DNA of 17,323 nucleotides. Source: Dentipellis sp. KUC8613 (lineage: Eukaryota; Basidiomycota; Agaricomycetes; Russulales; Hericiaceae). A program made the translations under genes and the position numbers. Positions within the stretch are counted from its first letter, which is position 1. Every line of letters begins with the position of its first letter. The stretch is taken from the NCBI GenBank assembly GCA_002286715.1, contig NSJX01000162.1, positions 5,865 through 23,187 of the forward strand. The letters run 5' to 3'. Positions 9,915 through 17,323 of the stretch are shown in pieces. The notes under the pieces are model-generated. The model had not been told where the DNA came from and searched no databases. It saw nothing but the letters and a program-made list of their open reading frames with translations.

Positions 9915-11724
9915 CTATTGCAGCAGTAGTTTTCTAGCCTTGGAGACCATTCGCCGATGGTCTCTCGTACGCTCATGTGCCCTCCGATCACTTTCATCAA
10001 TCATGACAGGCTGCAGCTCATTGACTGTGCACGCGGTACAGATGGTCTTACGTCGGGCCTGAAGAACAGCTGTTGGGCTGAAAGGCATATAATCAGTTTA
10101 AAATTGCAGGAAATGCATGTTTCATACTCTTTCGGTTTGCTAGTTACGGAGAGCATGGTCTTTGCGCTCTCAGAAAACGAAGTAGGTTCTGGAAGCGGCT
10201 TATTGTCAAGGAAATCTGGGTAGAAAGCACCATCAATACAGCTGAGACCAAAGGAGAGGACGCATACTACCTTGTGTGAGGGAAGCCGCGTTGTCACACA
10301 CTTCGGAACCCCACTTGTCGCCGAGTTCTGTAAGACATTAGCACAAGATCCCAGTGGCTTCTGAAACTTTCGATTACCAGTTGCATCCAGGAGATATACA
10401 ACAACATCCCTAGTATCAACCAACTCATTTGCTGCATGGACCTCAGGCAACAACTTGTTACGGAGCCAAGACACCTGTCTTTTGGCGTATTTGCGCGTTG
10501 AGAGCTTCATTGCCTCTACGGCAATGGTGAAAGCTTGATCTGAAGGCACAGGCTCTTTCAGATATGTATGAAACTCCTTATATCCTATACATTCACAAAA
10601 CTGAGACCCACGCGGTATAGCAATAGAAGAAAAAGGGAATACCTATGCTTTGATAAATGCCCAGGGTGTAGTCGGGCTTCTGCCCTTCGTCCTTGATACC
10701 ATCTGAGGTCTGCAAAGAGGCTGAACTTGCAGGAACTTCGACACTGATCTGGTGCAAATTTCGAATCTCTTCAAGAAGCCCTTGCTGGTTATTCGTCATA
10801 TATGGGCTACTAAAGACCGCCTCAATCCAACGCACTGAAATCATGTCATCGACACGCGCGTCGAGACGACTGTTTAACACCTCCGGTTTGGCATACAACC
10901 AAAAGCATAGTGTGCGATACCTATTTTGATGAGCTAAGTTTACTTGGACATTGCATCAATAGAGATAGATGAACCGACCGTGGTCTAGCGCTTCTTTGTG
11001 ATTGCTCAGTGAGAATTTCGGACGGTCTTCGACCTTGATCCTTCATGATGACAAGGTTTCGTAGAACCTTTCTTGTATCTCTCCAGTGCCATCGACTAGC
11101 GACTACAGGGTCGAGAGCGGAAAGCAGTGCATATAACGAGAAGGCTCTCTCAGGATCTTCAGATGCAGTAGGTGGGATACTAGGCAACGCATGAAACAGG
11201 TGTAGTAACTCAGGAGGTAGTTGTGCGAGCGATGCTGCCAGACCCTCTGAGGGTGTACTGTCTGGAGTCCGAGTAGGATGGTCCGGATCAGTAGCTAAAC
11301 GATCTGGAAATATCAGATGCTGAATCCAGTACGAAGTTCCTCCGACAATGATGGGTATTTGCTTTCGCTCATGCGCTTTTGCTACCTATGGAATTATGAG
11401 ACTGTTGATGGTGTAGCGTTACATTTTTGAACAATTCACCTCGGACATAGCATCTCGAACCCATTCACCTACAACATACTGCTCCATTGGGTCCTTGAAC
11501 CCCATGAGAACATGCTCGATGCCTTGTCTTTCCGATACGGGGATTTTGTTGGTGATTATATCCATCCCTTTGTAAACTTGCATAGAGTCGGCGTTTATTA
11601 CTCGGGCACCATGCCAGCCATGAGGGTGAGAGCCTTGATATAATTTGAGAGCAAGGTCAACGGCGAGTTTGGATTTTCCGACGCCGGTAGTACCACAGAT
11701 GGCGATGAGAGGAGACAGAGACAT
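9915..11724 (-). CDS. MOD5: tRNA dimethylallyltransferase (isopentenyltransferase)
   Basis: Transfers dimethylallyl from DMAPP to N6 of A37 in tRNAs that read U-starting codons; the fungal and human enzymes act in cytosol, nucleus and mitochondria. Eight exons on minus: 11724-11440, 11385-10979, 10920-10836, 10784-10643, 10584-10378, 10327-10271, 10215-10148, 10058-9915. They total 1395 nt, 464 aa. P-loop GTTGVGKS is at residues 11-18, INADSMQVYKGMDI at 44-55, GGTSYW at 110-115, YRTLCFWLYA near 232, YQSIGYKEF near 302, and TRKYAKRQ follows in exon 5. The C-terminal C2H2 zinc finger is Cys424-x2-Cys427-x17-His445-x5-His451, typical of eukaryotic members. The last intron (10147-10059, 89 nt) is longer than the others; its acceptor was chosen because it keeps the zinc finger in frame. 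Converges with VMA1. Confidence 0.95.
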
Positions 11725-12220
11725 GATGGTGAGACGGGGCGAACTTGAACTGCCAGAACTGGCATTGGTGTGACTACAGCTGTTTAGAGATCGATAGACC
11801 GCACCAGGATTTTTTTACACAGTCGCTTACGGGATACTCGGCAAATCCCGTGGGCTCCGTAGCCTGCCGAGCTTCGGGATAGCCTGCGTCAATGCCCGTC
11901 GTCTCGCATTGTTCCTCAGGGCGTTGTTGACGGGCTACTGCGACGGCAATGCAATGGCAATGCTCCACATCCTTCGCTTGTTGAGGCTCATGACTCCACC
12001 CAAAGGTCACAATTGTCCGTATCAGCCCTTCGTCAGCCAGCTATTGTTGGTACGCTCTCGGAACGAGGTTCACAGGTATTTTCACAAAATCACCGTTTAA
12101 AATCACATATAGGCGAAGCCCTCAATGATGAGGAGTCGTTAACGAGGCCAGCCGAGCGCCCTCGAATCCCCATCGGTGCTCTCACTGACAATTCCTTTGT
12201 ATGTGTTGCAGATCACCCGG
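11725..12220. other. Intergenic region upstream of MOD5
   Basis: Contains the MOD5 promoter (minus strand) and possibly the promoter of the next gene. Several short open frames cross it but none shows family-like sequence or a sensible splice pattern. A repeated AGCCTGC word near 11860-11886 is the only local structure noticed. Confidence 0.35.
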
Positions 12221-12388
12221 ATGGATTGGCGATGCCAACACCGTACGGTCGCGACGACGGTGAGTTTCCAACATTCTGCCCATTGTGTGTGGGTACTTAA
12301 ATAGTGACTTGGCATGAAGGTCTCAGCGTCGCAGATGGCGCCCGACGCGCAGTAACCTCATATCCCAATCGACAATGCGGTCGATCAG

Positions 12389-14097
12389 GGAAATGCCTAC
12401 CCTGCTCCAGCTCCTCCTTTCCTGCAAGGACAGTATGCTCCTCCGGGGCATCTGCAGCAGCCTGCATACGGATTCTATCCTCACGGGTTTCCCCACGCGC
12501 ACCCCGGTCAACTCCTGCCAGTCCCGCTGCCACCTCCGACGCCTTACATGTACCACGCGCAACACTTGAACCAACCGCAAGGGCCTTTGGGGCCTTTCAC
12601 ACAGCCCGCGGTGCACGTTCACCCAGTTCATGCTCCAGCTCCACCGGTCGCCGATCCGGGCCCTGTCGCTCATTGGCAGCACTCTCGACCACATAAGCAA
12701 ATCGAGCCTGGTGGTAAGTTTCTGTTGAAACCCATTTCGTGTGACTTTCAGGCTAACATAGTTTCAGTATTTGAATTCAAAGTATATATTCACCGAGAGC
12801 AATCCGTCAAGGAGGTCACAATGACCACCAATACCGACTTTGACAAGTTGTTGCAATCCGTCCAGGATTACCTAGGAGCCGAAGCGCCTGGCACTGGTAA
12901 TTTGCGGTTTGGCTACAGGATTTCCGGTGCCTCGCGCAAGCCTATAGCGCTTGGATCCGCGGCGGATTGGGCTTCGTTGAGGGAGACGATCAAGGAAATC
13001 GCAATGCGCGCTCGTACGAGGGCGGTTGCTATTGATATTCTCAATCTTGTACGTCCACTAATTCTGTTTTGTTGCCTTCTACTGACTCCCAGCCCAGGAT
13101 CCGGCTCCATCTGCTGCTGCAAAGGCTACCAATACCAAGAAGCGTACCCGTGCTGATGACGTCCCTCCGAGCGTTGACGCCACCTTGAACAAGGCTCTAC
13201 AGAATCTCAAGGCAACGCTCTGGTGCGAGACTCACAGTAGCCACTGCTACGTCACCCCGAGTGCGACTCACAAGCGCTGCGACTATTGCGAGCTCTCATT
13301 GTGGGCTAAACAGATTGTACGTTGAATTCAAATTTGACTCAGCTGTAGTCTCCTCACATTAGACAATCGGAGAGGCCGATGTACACAACCCGCCGCATTG
13401 TCTCGACTTCGAGCGTTCTAACAAGAAGCCTCGTGGTGGACGTCTGTCATCTGTCAGCATCCCCGATGTTCACGTTCACATCAACGCATTGCCCAAAGCT
13501 GAGACGGCTCCTTCTGTTGTCTTTGGTGGTGATTCCTCCTCGGGTGTCCCATCTTCTAAGTCTTCAACTGCTGGAGTGTCGTCATCATCGATCTCCGCGA
13601 CCACGTCCACATCTTCGGCGCAACCATCGCTTTCAGAAGTCCCTCGTCTTGTTCCGACGATTCCAGGCGTTGACTATCCCTCCATGGACAAACTACTTCA
13701 GCTCATCCATTCGAAACACCCCGATGACGGATATCTTGACCTTCAGGGTGCTCTCGATTTTGTTCTCTTCTGCAACGTCGACGACACCTCCATGGTTTCA
13801 GAGGCTACGCTCTACTCTTTCACATGTATCGACCCATACAAGATCCTCACCATCTTCTATGCCGAACAGCTTCTGCGGGAAGTCAATTCCGAGGCTCTTA
13901 GGTCGAGCAAGTCAGTGTCAGGTGCTTGCATTGGGAAAGGCAAGGCCCGCGCTACATCCGATGACGTTCAGGGCACAGGCACGATGGTGGCAAAGATGGA
14001 AGTGTTGGAGATTAGTGACGGCGAGGAAACAGATTTCGAAGAAATTGACGTAGATTTGCTGGAGGAAGTAGACGAACTCAACGATGACAACAATTAG
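12389..14097 (+). CDS. Unknown protein with PB1-like fold and Cys/His cluster (5' end uncertain)
   Basis: Exons: 12389-12713, 12768-13048, 13098-13316, 13363-14097; introns are 54, 49 and 46 nt, all GT-AG and frame-keeping. About 519 codons are open. The order is a Pro/His/Tyr/Gln-rich low-complexity N-terminus; then FEFKVYIHR...FDKLLQSVQDYL...LRFGYRIS...VAIDIL (12768-13045), whose strand-strand-helix-strand pattern suggests a PB1/ubiquitin-like beta-grasp; then a putative zinc cluster (WCETH, SHC, CDYC; 13218-13295); a Ser-rich linker; a helical module starting near VDYPSMDKLLQLIHSK; and an acidic tail. The start is unclear. ATG 12335 is in frame but meets TAA at 12353. Alternatively exon 12221-12259 splices over 12260-12388, or translation starts at ATG 12548. 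No function is assigned; a transposon-linked or regulatory protein is possible. Confidence 0.7.
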
Positions 14098-14151
14098 TTA
14101 GTGTTCTCAGATTTGAGGTTTCAGAAGTGATCATATGTTATATTCATGCCA

Positions 14152-14355
14152 CTAATAGTCATCTGGAATATAACCACTGCTTCGAAACCATCCAGCAGCT
14201 TTCTCAGGAGTGACAGTGAAGACTGCCTCCCATATCATTGCATATGGATCAGCATCGGGTTCACTACTCAATTCCCCAAGCACGTAGTCTCGGTGGCTTT
14301 GCAGCCATGCCTTGATGGACGAGAACGCCTCCTCGATAGGGTTGAGATCCGGTGA
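14152..14355 (-). pseudogene. C-terminal fragment of a Tc1/mariner-type DDE transposase
   Basis: Minus-strand frame with SPDLNPIEEAFSSIKAWL, then ...ITPEKAAGWF-like sequence (TVTPEKAAGWFRSSGY) and a stop at 14152. SPDLNPIE is the hallmark around the last catalytic acidic residue of Tc1/mariner DDE enzymes, and the Glu is present. Only about 68 residues are recognisable: homology ends at SPDLNP and the upstream codons look unrelated, so both other catalytic Asp residues and the DNA-binding domain are gone. The fragment begins 54 bp after the stop of the preceding gene. No flanking terminal repeat or TA duplication was found. Confidence 0.8.
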
Positions 14356-15127
14356 GTCTCCTTTTTCCCCGGGGGAGGACGAACAAGCATGCAGGACGGG
14401 GAGTCGCTGCAATGAGGATCCCGGTTCTCAACCGGGGCAGCCATCCGTGCACAATCCTGCAGGCTCTTCGGACTCACTCGCACCAGCAGCAAGTGCAAAT
14501 ACAGTACTACCCAACCCCGCGCAGCATACACGGAGGAAAACTATTGAAATCTATGACACGGACGACAGCTCAGACGACGACACGCAGGAAACAGATCAAG
14601 ACGCACCTCTCGTCACCACACGCCATCAGCATGGCGGCGGCCCATCGTCTGGGCATAGCGGCAATCCTTCCCAGGAATCCCAGCGCGACAATCGTGCACC
14701 GCCAGGACAGTCAACCTTACAGACCAGCAATGAGCCTCTTTTAGACTACCGTTACTCCCCTGAAGACCCACCTCCTTCATATGACTACTGCCGCCAACAA
14801 GAGATTGCGCAGTTCAAATTTTCGTTGCCGATTCGTGCCTTCATTGCCCGCGAAGATCTCTCTATCGAGGTGTGCCAGTTGCTCGACAAAGTGTTCTGCC
14901 ACGACATGAGAGATTGGAAACACTGGTTCAAGCGAGCGGGTATGACAGCAGAGCAGGAGGATGAGTTGAAGGTGCTATTCCTCACAAGCATGGCTGCCGA
15001 CATGCATGAGGTCCTACAAGTCGCCTCCGAAAACCCTGAATGTTGTATTTATCTTAGAAATCTTGAGGAAAATACCACCTATTCATGCTGGGCGTACCCT
15101 GGCCATGCCGTCCCCGGTTCTCTCTAG
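14315..15127 (+). CDS. Acidic unknown protein, possibly partial
   Basis: Uninterrupted frame of 270 codons from ATG 14315. The first dozen codons are antisense to the transposase fragment, so the true start is doubtful and the gene may be 5'-truncated. After a Pro/Ser/Gln-rich stretch come an acidic run (YDTDDSSDDDTQETDQD) and PPPSYDY. The last part looks folded and helical: FSLPIRAFIAREDLS, CQLLDKVFCHDMRDWKHWF, MTAEQEDELKVLFL. No family is recognised. The acidic run recalls the acidic tail of the upstream gene, and the two might be parts of related genes, but sequence similarity is not established. Confidence 0.45.
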   Translation: MDENASSIGLRSGESPFSPGEDEQACRTGSRCNEDPGSQPGQPSVHNPAGSSDSLAPAASANTVLPNPAQHTRRKTIEIYDTDDSSDDDTQETDQDAPLVTTRHQHGGGPSSGHSGNPSQESQRDNRAPPGQSTLQTSNEPLLDYRYSPEDPPPSYDYCRQQEIAQFKFSLPIRAFIAREDLSIEVCQLLDKVFCHDMRDWKHWFKRAGMTAEQEDELKVLFLTSMAADMHEVLQVASENPECCIYLRNLEENTTYSCWAYPGHAVPGSL

Positions 15128-15457
15128 GGAGAGACCGGGTTTGTGTGGGCCGCAGGCCGTGTACTACACGTCACGTGACTGTTTAACACATGACCGCGGG
15201 AGACTTTCCGGCAGTTTCCGACATCAACTTCCATAACCGTAACCTTTGCAGTCCCACCCTAAAGTGCATGCTCAGTTGTAATTCAACAAAATTTTATCAA
15301 GGCTCAAGCGCTCATGCATTGCACGGCACTTGAGCTGCGTCTCACTAACATCTTCTATGCTCTCCATGTGCATGAGCCCCCAATATACATGTGCAAGGGT
15401 TGTCGTATTTATCTGACTAAGCAGCGCCTGAATGCACACTTTTTGCCTCGGAGTACT
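15128..15457. other. Intergenic, nothing identified
   Basis: No supported coding frame. A CACGTGAC E-box-like word lies near 15172. The region ends at the first MITE-like element. Confidence 0.35.
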
Positions 15458-15459
15458 TA

Positions 15460-15685
15460 CAGCCATTTACAAATCGATAGGCCTCTTCTGACGAGATCAC
15501 CGCACAGGGGACTTTCAATATCTATGCGGAGATTTGATCAAGTAGCGGTGGATGGCCAGAGCAACGCCACCGTCGCCACAATTGCCACTGTCGGAACCTC
15601 AGCACCAAACAACTCTGACCTAAATTTTCAATTCCTCATGCGCAATGATTTGTCGCGAAGCAGCCTATCGATTTGTAAACGGCTG
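15460..15685. mobile_element. MITE-like element 1 (226 bp)
   Basis: Terminal inverted repeats begin CAGCC(A/G)TTTACAAATCGATAGG; the left end and the reverse complement of the right end match except one base over 23. A TA dinucleotide flanks both ends (15458-15459, 15686-15687), consistent with a Tc1/mariner-type target duplication. The interior has no convincing coding. Confidence 0.75.
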
Positions 15686-15710
15686 TACTAGTGCTGGCAG
15701 ATATATATAA

Positions 15711-15950
15711 CAGCCGTTTACTAATCGATAGGCCTTTGGCAGCAGAATCTGATACATTGAAGCGGACTTTCAAGAGACGCTCTGAGTCACAATCTCGCGG
15801 CTTGCAGCCACAGCCAGCCACACGCGAAGCGGAAAGCAGTGCTCTGGCATGTCGGCAACTGTGATCTCCGACATTCTCCACCTCTGGAACCCTCTTCACA
15901 ATCCGTATAAAATTATTGTTGGAAACGGCCTATCGATTAGTAAACGGCTG
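15711..15950. mobile_element. MITE-like element 2 (240 bp)
   Basis: Perfect 24-bp terminal inverted repeats beginning CAGCCGTTTACTAATCGATA, nearly the same as element 1, from which it is separated by only 25 bp. The interior differs from element 1 except for a shared GACTTTCAA word about 40-50 bp inside the left end. The flanks read AA on both sides, not TA, so the target duplication is unclear. Confidence 0.75.
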
Positions 15951-15965
15951 AAAGTTTATAGTTTC

Positions 15966-16077
15966 TTGATAGGATATGGGGCTTGCTTGCAAGTGGCGGC
16001 AAGGAGACCGAGTGTTTGAGTGCCAACGAAAACCGAGGGCTGGTTGCCACTTGCAAGCAGGCCCCAAATTCTATCAA
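15966..16077. repeat. Imperfect inverted repeat (about 36-bp arms, 40-bp loop)
   Basis: 15966-16003 (ttgatag...GGGGC.TGCTTGCAAGTGGC) pairs with 16043-16077 in reverse complement with a few mismatches. It is a likely small hairpin element or MITE. Its arms are unrelated to those of the two elements just upstream. Confidence 0.65.
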
Positions 16078-16374
16078 TATCCAATGGTACCGTAAATTTT
16101 ATATCATATCTCCAGGATATACATGTTGGCAACAGTACAGTATATGCATGAAGAGAGGGCCGGGGATGGTGCGCCTGGCACCGCTACGGATCAAGCATTA
16201 GAGAAGCCCATAGATATCTGTATCACGTGTAGATTATATATGAGGTTTTAGTCAAATTTATCGGTAAACGGCAAGCATTCCGGGCCATAGCAACAGGCTA
16301 CTCACCCCTGTCTTCGTCTTCAACACACATGATGGTCACCGCTGTGTTGACATTTGAAAAAATAAAGATTTACA
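16078..16374. other. Intergenic, nothing identified
   Basis: AT-rich, without a supported gene or clear repeat. Confidence 0.3.
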
Positions 16375-16600
16375 TAGCCACCACTGTGGTTATGTATGCT
16401 ATGTGTCCTATGAAATAAGATGCCCAGCTATGGAAGACTCCATAGCAGCCATAGCAACCATAGCTGGCAGGAGCATTTCTATAGCACTGGTGACCATCTC
16501 CATAGCAACTATAGGCTATGTAATTTCTCTCAAGAACCCATAGCCTTGTATAGCTACCTCTATGTCTATGTTACTTATGTACTGCCCATATGCCTGAGCT
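16375..16600 (+). repeat. CCATAG-rich repeat, copy C
   Basis: Many CCATAG/CTATGG/TATAGC words and the exact 18-mer shared with 4843-4860. Outside that word the alignment with copies A and B is weak, so it may be a distant family member or independent growth of the same simple motif. Confidence 0.5.
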
Positions 16601-16838
16601 TCTTTATTCATGACATTTCTGCACTGGCAGCTTAGAGTATATATTATATTGATTTGTAGTGTCATACAGACTGAATACACTAATTGAACAATACAGGTGA
16701 TGGCAGTGTGAGGTGTGGATATGGAAAGTTAGTGGATGAAGAAGGGTGGAGATGTGTGGGCACCTGCACCGGCGTGGGCACGAGAAGAACACGTTGGCAC
16801 GATGGGGCAACGGCCCGACAACGGCATGCCAGCGCGAC
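16601..16838. other. Intergenic, nothing identified
   Basis: Open frames here lack family-like sequence and are not supported as genes. Confidence 0.3.
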
Positions 16839-17130
16839 TGTAACGCGTACGGTAGTATTACGTACGAACGATTACGCTTACTCGCCTTCGGCTTCGGCAC
16901 AGACTTAGCGGACTCCCGTACCCTACATAATCTGGCCATCTCCGAATCAGATGGCCGATGACTACTTAATCGGCGAGCGTGCACTTGGCGCGCTCGACCT
17001 ATCTTGCTTGTACCCCCCGCACATCGTACCCTGGAACTCAATAATAACTGAGTCTGGTGTATTGTGCCCGTGTGAGCAACAGGTCGTTAACCCATCTCCC
17101 CCGCGCCCATTACACTTTTTTTCTGATTCA
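16839..17130 (+). mobile_element. LTR-like element, copy 2
   Basis: Plus-strand counterpart of the element at 4271-4581. It opens TGTAACG and ends in TTACA at 17114 or ATTCA at 17130. It shares ACTCAATAATAACTGAGTC-like and GCGCGCTCGACC words and the GGCCATCT...AGATGGCC hairpin (16934-16956). No target-site duplication is visible at either candidate end. With the larger end, the last 11 bp overlap the start of the 158-bp direct repeat. Confidence 0.5.
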
Positions 17131-17277
17131 GCTATGAATCAGTTTTAATTTGAGTCGGTTCCACCAAAGTCAACAGAATTTTAATCACCCCAACAGGAAG
17201 TCCATTCCCACAATCTCAGCCACATCCACTCACTTTCCGACATGTTCATTTTCTGTATGCTCTGATACTTGCCCAAT
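17120..17277 (+). repeat. 158-bp dispersed direct repeat, copy 2
   Basis: Nearly identical to 1972-2129 and in the same orientation. It contains the hairpin motif at 17123-17142. It follows the LTR-like copy 2 and may be the internal leader next to that LTR. The sequence after 17277 is unlike that after copy 1, and the last 46 bp of the window show nothing recognisable. Confidence 0.9.
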
Positions 17278-17323
17278 TGCTGTCAAATTTGGACTGCATA
17301 TGGAAGACGATAGTACAGACACA

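Noticed and set aside
12013..12300. 95-codon frame upstream of the PB1-like gene
   Set aside because: Its frame does not join that gene at any plausible splice site, and the sequence shows no recognisable family.
16604..17041. 145-codon minus-strand frame
   Set aside because: It crosses into the LTR-like repeat and shows no protein-family features.

Overview
The window looks like a chromosomal piece of a filamentous basidiomycete, most likely an agaricomycete. Three conserved eukaryotic genes are cut by many short introns (mostly 46-62 nt, almost all GT-AG), intergenic gaps are short, and both flanks are crowded with diverged transposable-element debris. No RNA gene, CRISPR array, prophage or bacterial feature was found.

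Layout. (1) 1-4272 is repeat-dominated. A 1.37-kb nearly perfect inverted repeat (224-1596 against 2569-3940) surrounds a 972-bp spacer. Each arm carries a fragment of an unrecognised multi-exon gene whose long intron is a very GC-rich minisatellite; that minisatellite creates long meaningless open frames in every frame. Only the left arm adjoins the gene's first exon and start codon. (2) 4271-5192 holds an LTR-like element and CCATAG-rich repeat. (3) 5193-11724 is the conserved core: RPT1 (26S proteasome ATPase, minus, 12 exons) and VMA1 (V-ATPase catalytic subunit A, plus, 10 exons) diverge from a shared 194-bp promoter, and VMA1 converges on MOD5 (tRNA isopentenyltransferase, minus, 8 exons). 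(4) 12221-14097 holds a spliced gene of unknown function with a PB1-like beta-grasp region and a Cys/His cluster; its 5' end is uncertain. (5) 14152-15127 holds a C-terminal fragment of a Tc1/mariner-type DDE transposase and an overlapping open frame for an acidic unknown protein. (6) 15460-17323 is again repeat-rich: two MITE-like elements sharing one terminal inverted repeat, a third hairpin element, a second LTR-like copy and a second copy of a 158-bp sequence from the left flank.

The core genes do not form a pathway. They are housekeeping functions (protein degradation, vacuolar acidification, tRNA modification) in the tight divergent and convergent arrangement usual for fungi. Proteins were assembled by hand from the sequence, choosing splice sites that keep frame and restore family-conserved residues. 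The exon models of RPT1, VMA1 and MOD5 close exactly to 454, 617 and 464 residues, close to the usual family lengths.

Most worth a second look: the large inverted repeat and its mosaic ends, the GC minisatellite intron, two GC-AG introns and two 14-nt exons in RPT1, the PB1-like gene with a stop six codons after its likely ancestral start, and the MITE pair.
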